This document shows positions 42,752 to 52,466 of a stretch of 64,000 bases of DNA, piece by piece. The notes under the pieces are model-generated. The model saw only the letters and a list, made by a program, of their open reading frames with translations. It was not told the origin of the DNA and did no database searches. The stretch spans positions 11,565 to 75,564 of the forward strand of contig JBHEOO010000015.1 in assembly GCA_046260765.1 (NCBI GenBank), read 5' to 3'. Positions within the stretch are counted from its first letter, which is position 1. Every line of letters begins with the position of its first letter. The stretch comes from Chromatocurvus sp046260765. GTDB lineage: Bacteria > Pseudomonadota > Gammaproteobacteria > Pseudomonadales > Halieaceae. Both the position numbers and the translations under genes were made by a program.

Positions 42752-42810
42752 GCGCCCACCGGCAACCGGCCGAACTACAGGGCACAGAACCAGATCGCAC
42801 CTAGCGCTTC

Positions 42811-42820
42811 NNNNNNNNNN
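42811..42820. other. Assembly gap (ten Ns)
   Basis: Ten undetermined bases between the two similar repeat units. The size is probably nominal; sequence could be missing or collapsed here. Confidence 0.99.
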
Positions 42821-42880
42821 CTTGCTGACTTTGGAGCTTCCTGAAGGTTCTTGCTTAGTAGGTCGGCTGGTCGCCTGTGT

Positions 42881-42976
42881 GGGGATGGTCGAGACTCGCC
42901 GTGAAGCCATCCTTGGCGGCTCGGCGTACGGAAGGCCGCCCCCGACCTCCAGGCCGCCGACGGTCTCGAAAACCCC
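42881..42976 (+). repeat. Cloverleaf-like palindromic repeat element, copy D
   Basis: Left arm GGGGATGGTCGAGAC (42881-42895), right arm GTCTCGAAAACCCC (42963-42976), only partly complementary. The interior combines the GCCATCCTTGGCGGCTCGGC arm of copy B with the long GC-rich arm of copy A (exact reverse complement over 54 bases), so arms appear to be exchanged between copies. Confidence 0.82.
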
Positions 42977-43340
42977 TGCGCAGGCAACCAGCCTGGCTTC
43001 GGTGCTAATGTCTGGGATTGCTCAATACTGGCATACGGGTTTACTGCGGACCTCTCGCGGGGAAGACTCATCGGCGAACATAGGCATATGGAAGCAACTA
43101 CTGCGTAGAGTGAGGACTGGCAAGCATCTACTGAGCGGAAAACGAGGACCTCGATCCGGCGTCGCGCGAGCGGCCTCGAGAGCCCACACTAAATATGCCG
43201 CGACGGCGGATAATTCATTGCACCTGCAAACCACACTCGCCATACCGAACAGCGATCAAACAGCCTGGAAAGCCTCCATCACCTCAAACAGTGAACGCTG
43301 GAGTCCGAATCACCGCGTCGTCAACTCCGACAGTCAGGTT

Positions 43341-43446
43341 GTCCGCCGCGCCAAGGCTTTTTGAGACCGTCGGCGACATGGATGTCGCCGCCGAGCCGCC
43401 AAGGATGGCTTCACGGCGTGTCTCAAAAAGCCTTGGCGCGGCGGAC
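43341..43446 (-). repeat. Cloverleaf-like palindromic repeat element, copy E, with 27-bp perfect arms
   Basis: Bases 43341-43367 are the exact reverse complement of 43420-43446, 27 bp in all. Between them are the GGCGACAT-GG-ATGTCGCC hairpin and GAGCCGCCAAGGATGGC. The inner GAGAC/GTCTC is shared with the other copies; the outer 22 bases of each arm are unique to this copy. Confidence 0.9.
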
Positions 43447-43480
43447 GACCGGGCTACGAAGCACCACCCGGCCCTGATAC

Positions 43481-44092
43481 TCAGCGCTTCTCCGGCTCAT
43501 AAGCCACCCGCCCCCGCATAAACCGCTCCCGATTCTCCCGCTTCTTCTCCGCACTCTTGCGCAGCAGCACATACACAGCCCCGGTCCCCCCGTGCTGCGG
43601 CTGCGCACTGTGAAAGGCCTGCACGGAATCCATCTCCCGAAGCCAGTGATCCACGCCACCCTTGAGGATAGAGACGCGCTCCTTCTCAGGCTTGCGATCG
43701 CCCTTGCCGTGCACCAGCATCACGCTGCGCAGGCCGAGTGAATGACAGTCGCGCATAAATGCGAACAGTTCAGCCCGGGCCTGGCGCACGGTCATGCGGT
43801 GCATGTCCAGGCGCGCCTCGGCTTCGTAGCGGCCCTGCTTCAGCTTGCGAAAGACGCCGTTCTGGATGCCCGGGCGCTTGAAATCCAGCACAAACCACGG
43901 ATCCAGGGGTTCGAAGCCCTCCTCGGCCAGGAAATTGGGGTCGCGCTCGCGCGCGGCTTCCGCAGCTTCGCGCCGGGCGGCCAGGGTGGCGGCATCGGTT
44001 GCCGTGCCCGGCGGGCGCCGCACGCGGCGCTCTCGGCGGATCGGCGCCACGTCCGCCACTTCTTCCCAGAAAAGCTCTTCGTCATCAGCCAT
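43481..44092 (-). CDS. smrA: Smr domain protein SmrA
   Basis: Stand-alone Smr-domain protein; Smr domains are nicking endonucleases or RNA-cleaving modules. The 203 residues have a charged N-terminus (MADDEELFWEEVADVAPIRR) and Smr domain from about residue 93: LDMHRMTVRQARAELFAF (LDLHG-type motif), VMLVHGKGDRK (HGKG motif), and GGTGAVYVLLRK. AAAGGAG precedes the ATG. The 3' end abuts repeat unit 2. Assignment to the SmrA/YdaL subgroup is by length and N-terminal style. Confidence 0.9.
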   Translation of the reverse strand: MADDEELFWEEVADVAPIRRERRVRRPPGTATDAATLAARREAAEAARERDPNFLAEEGFEPLDPWFVLDFKRPGIQNGVFRKLKQGRYEAEARLDMHRMTVRQARAELFAFMRDCHSLGLRSVMLVHGKGDRKPEKERVSILKGGVDHWLREMDSVQAFHSAQPQHGGTGAVYVLLRKSAEKKRENRERFMRGRVAYEPEKR

Positions 44093-44184
44093 AAAACACT
44101 CCTTTGGACATTATACGCAATCTGACACCCGTTTTCGGTAAACTGCGCCTGGCATCCACCTGCACATCAAAAGGAGTCCATACA

Positions 44185-44931
44185 ATGCGCGGCAATGCCC
44201 TGCACGGGGCCGGCTACGTCATGCGCGGTGCGCAGCTGCTAGTGCACCCGAAACTGCGCATCTTCGTGCTGGTACCGCTGCTGGTAAATATAGCCATCTT
44301 TGGCAGCCTCATCGGCTGGGGCTACAGCTGGTTGAGCGCGACGCTGGATCAGACCCTTGCCGCGCTGCCGGAGTGGCTGCGGTTTCTGGAGTGGATCATC
44401 TGGCCATTGGTAATCATCGCCACCAGTCTGGTCACCGGCTACCTGTTCACCGCCGTCGCGCTGATTATTGCCTCTCCCTTCAACGCCTTGCTTGCGGAGA
44501 AAGCCGAGGAATTGGTCACGGGACGACCCGTGGAGGGCCTGGAGGGACTGATGGGCGCACTGATCAGCGTGCCCCGGGGCGTTTTTCGCGAGATCGCGAA
44601 GCTTCTGTACTACGTGCCGATGGCGCTTTTTGTGCTGCTCGTCAGCGTGATTCCGGCGGTCAACGCCGTTGCGCCGCTACTCTGGCTTCTGCTCGGCGCC
44701 TGGATGATGAGCATTCAGTTTGTGGACTACCCGATGGATAACCACCAACGTTCCTTCGCCGACGTCAAGGAGGCAGTGCGCAGTCGCCGGCTGTCGAGCA
44801 TGGGCTTTGGCGGGCTGGTAGCGCTGTGCACCGGCATTCCGATCGTGAATTTCTTTGTGGTACCCGCCGCAGTAGTCGGCGCGACGCTGCTCTGGGTGGA
44901 TGAGCTGGCCGCGATCAACCCGGGCCGCTGA
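44185..44931 (+). CDS. cysZ: Sulfate transporter CysZ
   Basis: Inner-membrane sulfate uptake protein (EI24 family) feeding cysteine synthesis. ATG 44185 follows AAAAGGAG at eight bases and gives 248 residues. Hydrophobic segments include LRIFVLVPLLVNIAIFGSLI, IIWPLVIIATSLVTGYLFTA, LYYVPMALFVLLVSVIPAVN and FFVVPAAVVGATLLWVDELA; SPFNALLAEKAEELVTG and QFVDYPMDNHQRSF are CysZ signatures. Divergent from smrA, convergent with rhlB. Confidence 0.94.
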   Translation: MRGNALHGAGYVMRGAQLLVHPKLRIFVLVPLLVNIAIFGSLIGWGYSWLSATLDQTLAALPEWLRFLEWIIWPLVIIATSLVTGYLFTAVALIIASPFNALLAEKAEELVTGRPVEGLEGLMGALISVPRGVFREIAKLLYYVPMALFVLLVSVIPAVNAVAPLLWLLLGAWMMSIQFVDYPMDNHQRSFADVKEAVRSRRLSSMGFGGLVALCTGIPIVNFFVVPAAVVGATLLWVDELAAINPGR

Positions 44932-44952
44932 GTCAACGCGGAGCGGCTGCGC

Positions 44953-46214
<1,262 letters not shown>

Positions 46215-46218
<4 letters not shown>

Positions 46219-47024
46219 TGCGGTTCCTTATCATTGGTTCTGCCGGCGCGGAGTGTAGCACTGTTACCAGCGCCCTGTTGACCCCCGCAGTCGGGGCAGC
46301 CGGGCCGTGCACGCAGCGCCAGGCGCTGTATCCGGTAATCGGCCAGATCCAGCGTCAGTAGCGCGCCCGACAGAGACCCAGGCATACCGCTGAGCAGCTT
46401 GATCGCCTCAAGCGCCAGCAGGCTGCCGACAACGCCGACGACCGGCCCCAGCACGCCGCTCTCGCTGCAGCGCAAGGCGGACTCCGCGCCCTCCTGCGGG
46501 AACAGGCAGCGATAGCATCCCCCACCGCTGGCCGGATGAAATGTCGCGACCTGGCCCTCTGTACGCACCGCCGCCGCCGATACCAGCGGAATACCGGCGG
46601 CAATACAGGCCCGGTTCAATGCAAAGCGTGTCGGGTAGTTATCTGTCGCGTCAACGGCAAGATCGACACGGACGCAGGCATCAGCCAGGTCGCGCTCGTC
46701 TAGCTGCTGCGGCATGACATGCACCAGCACCCGGTGATTCAGGCGCGCCACCGCATCCGCCGCCGACGCCGCCTTGCTGCAGCCGATGTCCACCTCGCCG
46801 TGGGCAATCTGTCGCTGCAGGTTGCTGGGCGCCACCGTATCGCCATCCGCCAGGTGCAGCTCACCAACACCCGCCGCCGCCAGATACAGCGCGGCCGGAC
46901 TGCCAAGCCCGCCAAGACCCACGACCAGGACGCGGGCGCGGCCCAGGGCCTCCTGCCCGGCAATATCAAAGCCCGGCAGCAAAAGCTGGCGACTGTAGCG
47001 CTCAAGCTCGGCGTCAGACAGCAT
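46215..47024 (-). CDS. moeB: Molybdopterin-synthase adenylyltransferase MoeB
   Basis: Adenylates the C-terminal Gly of a ubiquitin-like sulfur carrier (MoaD, or ThiS if ThiF-like). ATG 47024 (MLSDAELERYSRQLLLPGFD) is the family start; the frame continues upstream through prmC. Nucleotide motif GLGGLGSPAALYLAAAGVG, SNLQRQIAHGEVDIG, DATDNYPTRFALNRACI, conserved CSESGVLGPVVGVVGSLLALE, and zinc cysteines CYRC and CPDC. In Pseudomonas moeB also follows prfA-prmC. MoeB versus ThiF cannot be settled from sequence alone. Confidence 0.9.
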
Positions 47025-47847
47025 GCCACTGGCCTGCGCTGGCGCGTTCGTTGCCGCCGAGGTCGGTGCGGGTAGCGACGTTATCGAAGCCGTGCAGGGA
47101 TAACAGCCCACGAACGGCCGCCGCCTGATCCCAGCCATGCTCCAGCAGCAGGAAGCCCGCTGACCTCAGATGCGCCGGCGCCGCTGAGACAATGCGGGCG
47201 AGGTCATCCAGGCCCCGTTCGCCACTGACCAGGGCCTGACGCGGCTCAAATCGCACGTCGCCCTCGCCGAGGTGTCGATCATCCGCCGCAACATAGGGGG
47301 GATTGGCGAGCACAAGATCAAACTGCTGGTCCGGCAGCGCAGCAAACCAGTCCGACTGCAGGAGCGTTACCCGGCCAGGCGCGAGAGCTGCGACATTGCT
47401 CTCAGCGACGGCCAGCGCTGCGCTATCGGCATCGACGGCAACCAGTGTCCAGCCGGGGCGCTCCCTGGCCAAGGCCAGCGCAATGGCGCCGGTACCCGTG
47501 CCGAGATCGAGCACGCGGGCATCTGCCGGCAGCGACAGCTCAAGCGCCCATTGCACCAGTGCCTCGGTGTCGGGCCGCGGAATGAGTGTTGCGCGGGTCA
47601 CCCGCAGCGCTAATGACCAGAATTCCCGACGTTCGGTCAGATAGGCAACGGGCACCCCTTCGCGCCGGTCCTGCAGAAGTCGACGGTACGCAGCGGCGGC
47701 CGCATCATCGACTTCGCGCTCGGGCCAGGTATACAGCCAGCTTCGGGGGCGCTGCAGGCAGTGGCAGAGAAGCACCTCGGCATCGCGGCGCGGGTCCTCG
47801 GTGGGCAATCCGGAGGCCTCGCGCAGCAGGACCTGCACCGTGGCCAT
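47014..47847 (-). CDS. prmC: Peptide chain release factor N5-glutamine methyltransferase
   Basis: Methylates the Gln of the GGQ motif in release factors 1 and 2. N-terminal helical domain (residues 1-75, with RRDAEVLLCHCL and GVPVAYLTERREFWSLALRV), then a Rossmann methyltransferase with VLDLGTGTGAIALALARERP and the catalytic NPPYVAADDRHL. The 277 residues are typical. It shares base 47847 with the prfA stop, so enzyme and substrate are translated together. Confidence 0.97.
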   Translation of the reverse strand: MATVQVLLREASGLPTEDPRRDAEVLLCHCLQRPRSWLYTWPEREVDDAAAAAYRRLLQDRREGVPVAYLTERREFWSLALRVTRATLIPRPDTEALVQWALELSLPADARVLDLGTGTGAIALALARERPGWTLVAVDADSAALAVAESNVAALAPGRVTLLQSDWFAALPDQQFDLVLANPPYVAADDRHLGEGDVRFEPRQALVSGERGLDDLARIVSAAPAHLRSAGFLLLEHGWDQAAAVRGLLSLHGFDNVATRTDLGGNERASAGQWHAV

Positions 47848-48932
47848 TACTGCGCGGACAGCGCCGCCAGCTGGTCGGCCTGATGCTCGTTGCGCAGTGG
47901 CTCTATCACGGCATCCAGATCGCCGCTCATCACTTCGTTGAGTTTGTACAGCGTGAGATTGATGCGGTGATCGGTCAATCGGCCCTGCGGAAAATTATAG
48001 GTGCGTATGCGGTCCGAGCGATCTCCGGTGCCGACCAGGTTGCGGCGCTGCTCTGCCTGCTCGGCGGTTGCGGCGTCCTCCGCGGCGTTGTTGAGCCTTG
48101 CGTGCAGCAGCGACATGGCCCGCGCACGGTTCTTGTGCTGGGAGCGCTCGTCCTGGCATTCCACCACGATGCCAGAGGGAATATGTGTGATGCGCACCGC
48201 GGAGTCGGTCTTGTTGACATGCTGCCCGCCGGCGCCGGAGGCGCGATAGGTGTCGATACGCAGGTCACCCTTGTTGAGCTCGATTTCGGCCAGTTCCTCG
48301 GCCTCCGGCAGCACCGCCACCGTACAGGCAGAGGTGTGAATCCGGCCCTGGGATTCCGTGTCGGGCACCCGCTGTACCCGGTGTGCGCCAGACTCGAACT
48401 TGAGAAAGGCATAGACGTCGCGCCCCTCGAGACGGCAGATGATTTCCTTGTAGCCGCCATGCTCGCCCGGTCGCTCCGAGAGCACCTCTACCCGCCAACC
48501 CTTGATTTCTGCATAGCGGGAATACATGCGAAACAGGTCGCCGGAAAAAATGGCCGCTTCGTCACCGCCAGTGCCAGCGCGAATCTCCAGAAACACATTG
48601 TTCGAGTCGCGCGGATCACGCGGCAGCAGCAGGCGCTGCAGCTCAAGCTCAAGCACCTCGAGACGCCGCTCGGCGCCTTCCAGCTCATCGCTGGCCATGG
48701 CCCGCATATCGGCATCGCTGTCATCGAGCATTGCGCGGGCCTCGACCAGATCCTCCTGCACGTCGCGGTACTCAGCGTAGCAGCGAACGACTTCCTCCAG
48801 CTCACTGTACTCACGCGACAGGTCGCGAAAGCGCGACTGGTCGGCAATGGTCTCCGCATCGCCGAGCAGGGCTGACACCTCCTCGTGGCGATCGCTCAGC
48901 GCATCGAGTTTCTCCAGCAGTGAGACTTTCAC
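47847..48932 (-). CDS. prfA: Peptide chain release factor 1
   Basis: Reads UAA and UAG. The 361 residues contain the GGQ motif in RASGAGGQHVNKTDSAVRIT and the anticodon-like PxT element in HRVQRVPDTESQGRIHTSAC (PDT here, PAT in E. coli), which marks RF1 rather than RF2 (SPF). NNVFLEIRAGTGGDEAAIF and RIRTYNFPQGRLTDHRINLT are further signatures. Its ATG overlaps the hemA stop (ATGA). Confidence 0.98.
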   Translation of the reverse strand: MKVSLLEKLDALSDRHEEVSALLGDAETIADQSRFRDLSREYSELEEVVRCYAEYRDVQEDLVEARAMLDDSDADMRAMASDELEGAERRLEVLELELQRLLLPRDPRDSNNVFLEIRAGTGGDEAAIFSGDLFRMYSRYAEIKGWRVEVLSERPGEHGGYKEIICRLEGRDVYAFLKFESGAHRVQRVPDTESQGRIHTSACTVAVLPEAEELAEIELNKGDLRIDTYRASGAGGQHVNKTDSAVRITHIPSGIVVECQDERSQHKNRARAMSLLHARLNNAAEDAATAEQAEQRRNLVGTGDRSDRIRTYNFPQGRLTDHRINLTLYKLNEVMSGDLDAVIEPLRNEHQADQLAALSAQ

Positions 48933-50305
48933 TGCCGACCGCGTCCGCTCTTTTCCGCCGCTCTCAGAATGGGTGTGATAGAGGCCGAGACCGGAGGTTC
49001 CTCAATCCCCTCCTGCGCCACCGCCTCCATGGCCTGCTGAAGTTCAATCCCCAGCAATCCCTGCGCGTGCGCCAGTACGTCATGACGGCCCTCAGCGCTC
49101 GCCTGTTTCAGGCCCTTGGTTGGCGCATGGATCAGCTTGTTGGTGATCCCGCGCGACAGCTGTGTGAGCACCTTGGTGGGATCATCGCCGCGCTCCAGGC
49201 TGGCCAGTGCCCGCTGCAGCTCCTGCTCTCGCACCTGCTCCGCGGACTGCCGGTAGGCCTTCACCAGATCGACCGCGGCGAGGGAACGTCGCTCTTCGCA
49301 GTAGGCCTGCACGCCGAGCAGAATGATATCGTCGGCCTTGCGCGCCTCGCTCTGGCGGCTGCGCATGTTCTGCTCCACGATCTGCCGCAAATCATCCACG
49401 GTGTAGAGATACACATCGCGAAGATCCCCGACCTGCGATTCGATGTCCCGCGGTACAGCGATGTCCACCATCAATATGGGACGATGCTTGCGCTTGCGGA
49501 TCGCCTGCTCCACCGCGCCCTTGCCGAGAATGGGCAGCTGGCTGCCGGTGGCAGTGATGACGATATCGGAGTTCGGCAGCTGGTCGGGAATGTCGGCAAG
49601 CAGCACGGCGTCGGCGCCAAAACGCTGGGCCAGTTCCCGGGCGCGACCCAGCGTGCGGTTGGCAATGGTGACGTTGTTGACGCCGGCCTCGATCAGGTGC
49701 CGCGTGACCAGCTCGATCGTTTCGCCGGCACCCACAAGCAGTGCGTTGCACTTGGTCAGATCGGTAAAAATCTGGCTCGCCAGATCAACTGCGGCGTAGG
49801 CCACGGACACCGGATTTTCGCCGATGGCGGTATCGGTACGCACTTTTTTGGCGATAGAGAAAACGCGCGGAAACAGCCGCCCGAGCTCCGTGCCGACCGT
49901 GCCCGCTTCCGACGCCACGGCAAATGCAGACTTCAGCTGACCGAAAATCTGCGGTTCGCCAAGCACCATGGAGTCGAGACCTGCGGCAACCTGCACCAGG
50001 TGGCGCAGGGCATCCTCCGCCTCATGGTGATAGGCCGCCGCACTCAGCTCATCGACGGACAGGTTATGGTAGTTCGCCATCCAGGCGATGACCTGCGCCG
50101 ACTTGTCCGAGAGAACGCAGCCCTCGCGTGCAATGGCGTAAATCTCCGTGCGGTTACAGGTAGAAAGAACAACCACCTCGTCCAGCTCAGCGGTGGCACA
50201 GGCATGGACCAGCGCCTCACCCACATGTTCGGGTGCAAACGCCACGCGCTCGCGTACCTCAACGGCCGCCGAATTATGATTGATGCCCAGAGCGATAAGG
50301 TTCAT
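48929..50305 (-). CDS. hemA: Glutamyl-tRNA reductase
   Basis: First committed step of C5 tetrapyrrole synthesis: Glu-tRNA to glutamate-1-semialdehyde. MNLIALGINHNSAAVEVRER at the N-terminus, catalytic Cys in VVLSTCNRTEIYA near residue 50, EVGTELGRLFP-like AGTVGTELGRLFPRVFSIAK, NADPH domain NALLVGAGETIELVTRHLIE, and dimerisation domain. At 458 residues slightly longer than usual (about 420) through a C-terminal extension (GIEEPPVSASITPILRAAEK). Starts the hemA-prfA-prmC-moeB-rhlB run; a 296-base divergent gap to the TPR gene holds no gene or clear motif. Confidence 0.97.
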   Translation of the reverse strand: MNLIALGINHNSAAVEVRERVAFAPEHVGEALVHACATAELDEVVVLSTCNRTEIYAIAREGCVLSDKSAQVIAWMANYHNLSVDELSAAAYHHEAEDALRHLVQVAAGLDSMVLGEPQIFGQLKSAFAVASEAGTVGTELGRLFPRVFSIAKKVRTDTAIGENPVSVAYAAVDLASQIFTDLTKCNALLVGAGETIELVTRHLIEAGVNNVTIANRTLGRARELAQRFGADAVLLADIPDQLPNSDIVITATGSQLPILGKGAVEQAIRKRKHRPILMVDIAVPRDIESQVGDLRDVYLYTVDDLRQIVEQNMRSRQSEARKADDIILLGVQAYCEERRSLAAVDLVKAYRQSAEQVREQELQRALASLERGDDPTKVLTQLSRGITNKLIHAPTKGLKQASAEGRHDVLAHAQGLLGIELQQAMEAVAQEGIEEPPVSASITPILRAAEKSGRGRQ

Positions 50306-50601
50306 AGCGAGTTGTCGGACTCTCCGCGATCGTTGTCGACAGCCCTGTCGCTGCCCGTGCCCGCCTGTTGCCGCCTGTTGCCGTTACACCCGGGACGCCA
50401 GGCAGTGTTCAGACCTGCGTCAATTTTACCAACTTGCGCGGCAATTGATAGCGGGGCCTGATTGCCAGTAGCGGCACCTGATTCCGGGACGAGCTCAGAC
50501 CTGAGCACAAGCAGTCAATCGACCCGTGCAGCGATGTGGGTTTCGACAGGTGAGTATGTCATTATTGTAAGTCTTCTTCTGCAACAAGCCTAAGCGAGTC
50601 T

Positions 50602-52389
50602 ATGACCCTGCGACCCCTCATTGCAATCTGCTTCATTCCCGCAGTTCTGGCCTGCGTGGCACAGCCGGAATCGACCTCCCAGGCGGCTGCCGCAAGTCTC
50701 GCAGAAACCACAGAAGCAACGGCAGTCGCCGCGCCGAAGAAGCGCCCGGCAGAACAGGCCGGGGGCGAAGCGCCGACGCTCGACGAGTCAACCTACCGGA
50801 GGCTGCCGGACGACAGCGTCTATCCTTTACTGGCGGCTGAGTTTGCCCTGCGCAAGCGCGACTATGCGACGGCGATGACGCTCTACATGGATCAGGCAGC
50901 GAAGCTGCGCGACCCGGCAGTCAGCGCACACGCCACGCACCTTGCCCAGTATCTTCAGCGCGAGGATGCAGCGCGCGAGGCGGTGACGCTGTGGGTTGAA
51001 CTGGAGCCGGATAACCCCGAGCCGCACAATACGCTGGCGACGCTGCTGGTGCGCGAGGGACGGCTGCTGGAGGCGGTGTCGCACCTCGCAATGGTGGCCC
51101 GGGACGACGAATCCAACGCACGCTTCCCCATCCTCATGAACGGCTTTGGCAATCTCAATCCGGAAGAGCAGCAGGCGATGGTGGACGCGCTTGACGCACT
51201 GCTTCCCGATCTCGCCGACAGCATTTCACTGCTGATGACCCGTGCGCTACTGGCCGATGAAATGGGAGACAGGGAGCGCGCATTGGCCAGGCTGGGTGAT
51301 GTCTTTGCGCTGGAACCGTTCCAGCACCAGGCGCTCCTGCTGGAAGCACGCATGCTGCGGGACCAGGGCAGCGAAACACCGTTTGCGCGTATCGAACAGG
51401 CGCTGGAGGAAGATGACGAGCGCGACGACCTGCGCCTGCAGTACGCCAGGCTCCTGGCGCGGGATGACATGGATGCGGCGCGCGGGCAGTTTGAAATCCT
51501 GTCCGCGGGTAATCCCGATGACGGCGACCTGCTGTTCTCCCTGGCGCTCATCAACGAGGAGCTTGAAGATCCACTGGCAGCCAAGGCGTATCTGCAGAAG
51601 CTTCTGAAGCTGCGGCAGCGCACCAGCGAGGCGTATTTTGTGCTCGGGCGTATTGCCGAAAACGAGAATGACACCGCACAGGCAATTGAGCATTACATGC
51701 AGGTCGGCGATGGCAAGGACCTGCTGGCAGCCTCCATGCGCATCGGCACGCTGCTGCTTGAGCAGGACCAGCAGGCACGCTTCAGTGGGTATTTTGCCAC
51801 CCTGCGCCAGAGCTACCCGGCCCGCGGTGAGCAGTTCTACGCACTGCAGGGCAATCTGCTCAACGAGGCAGGCCGCGAGGACGCCAGTCTGGCATTGCTC
51901 AATGAAGCCATCTCCGCGTTCCCGGACTCCACATCGCTGCGCTACTCGCGCTCGGTGGTGCACGAGCGACGCGACAATATCGACGCGGCCGTCGCCGACC
52001 TGCGCAGCATCCTCAAGCGCGAGCCAACAAACGCGACGGCGCTGAACGCTCTGGGGTACACGCTGGCCAACAGGACTGACAATCTCGATGAAGCGCATCG
52101 CCTGATCAGTGAGGCGCTCAAGCTTGAGCCCAATGAGCCGGCTATCCTCGACAGCATGGGCTGGGTGCTCTACAGACAGGGTGAGTACGATGCGGCCATC
52201 GATTACCTGACCCGGGCCTACGCCGCTTTCCCCGATCCCGAGGTTGCCGCGCATCTCGGGGAGGTGATGTGGAAAAACGATAACCCTGAGGGCGCCCGCA
52301 ATATCTGGCGCGGCGCCCTGCTTCAGGACCCCGACCACCCGGTGCTGCGCGAGACCCTGCAACGGCTGGGCGTGGATGACCTGCCGTGA
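50602..52389 (+). CDS. TPR-repeat lipoprotein (PA4667 type)
   Basis: Probable periplasmic lipoprotein of tetratricopeptide repeats, function unknown. The N-terminus MTLRPLIAICFIPAVLAC ends in a lipobox-like LAC (Cys18; Val at +2). At least eight TPR-like pairs follow from about residue 75 to 590, for example LAAEFALRKRDYATAMTLYM and NALGYTLANRTDNLDEAHRL, ending with LDSMGWVLYRQGEYDAAIDY. At 595 residues it corresponds to the TPR gene that precedes lolB in Pseudomonas, opposite hemA. Confidence 0.88.
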   Translation: MTLRPLIAICFIPAVLACVAQPESTSQAAAASLAETTEATAVAAPKKRPAEQAGGEAPTLDESTYRRLPDDSVYPLLAAEFALRKRDYATAMTLYMDQAAKLRDPAVSAHATHLAQYLQREDAAREAVTLWVELEPDNPEPHNTLATLLVREGRLLEAVSHLAMVARDDESNARFPILMNGFGNLNPEEQQAMVDALDALLPDLADSISLLMTRALLADEMGDRERALARLGDVFALEPFQHQALLLEARMLRDQGSETPFARIEQALEEDDERDDLRLQYARLLARDDMDAARGQFEILSAGNPDDGDLLFSLALINEELEDPLAAKAYLQKLLKLRQRTSEAYFVLGRIAENENDTAQAIEHYMQVGDGKDLLAASMRIGTLLLEQDQQARFSGYFATLRQSYPARGEQFYALQGNLLNEAGREDASLALLNEAISAFPDSTSLRYSRSVVHERRDNIDAAVADLRSILKREPTNATALNALGYTLANRTDNLDEAHRLISEALKLEPNEPAILDSMGWVLYRQGEYDAAIDYLTRAYAAFPDPEVAAHLGEVMWKNDNPEGARNIWRGALLQDPDHPVLRETLQRLGVDDLP

Positions 52390-52403
52390 GGATCTGCTGT
52401 GAT

Positions 52404-52456
52404 GACCTACTCTGAGGGCAAGTTCTGAGGACCTACTCTGAAGGCCTACTCTCAAG
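52404..52456. repeat. Imperfect CCTACTCT repeats before lolB
   Basis: GACCTACTCTGAGG (52404-52417), GACCTACTCTGAAG (52430-52443) and GCCTACTCTCAAG (52444-52456) fill most of the 77-base gap between the TPR gene and lolB. No hairpin or T-run accompanies them. Confidence 0.75.
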
Positions 52457-52466
52457 ACAAGGCGTC

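Larger units (their letters stand above)
42172..42810. repeat. Non-coding repeat unit 1, bounded by elements B and C
   Basis: About 600 bases with no credible gene. It begins with a 20-base segment ending the upstream gene (19 of 20 matched at 42821-42840) and GTAGGTCGGCTGGTCGCCT (42192-42210), then element B, a 380-base spacer, then element C in the opposite orientation, and stops at the N gap. The spacer aligns in patches with unit 2, for example CCGGCAAGCGTCCACC against CTGGCAAGCATCTACT, and TTAACTCCGACGGTCAGG against TCAACTCCGACAGTCAGG, so the two are diverged copies. Confidence 0.8.
42821..43480. repeat. Non-coding repeat unit 2, bounded by elements D and E
   Basis: Second diverged copy of the roughly 600-base unit: CTTGCTGACTTTGGAGCTTC, GTAGGTCGGCTGGTCGCCT (42858-42876), element D, a 360-base spacer, element E reversed, ending at the smrA stop. 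The repeat-like TACTCAGCGCTTC at its right end coincides with the smrA 3' end; unit 1 ends in a similar CTAGCGCTTC before the gap. No convincing protein is encoded on either strand. Confidence 0.8.

Noticed and set aside
42452..43364. Open frames through the repeat units, with AAAEPPWMA-type peptides
   Set aside because: The peptide comes from the palindromic GCCGCCATGGATGGC arm, the frames cross Ns, and the two units do not share a frame.
42172..43480. Insertion sequence remnant
   Set aside because: No transposase-like frame or DDE/HUH motif on either strand and no target-site duplication visible; a non-autonomous element remains possible and is reported as such.
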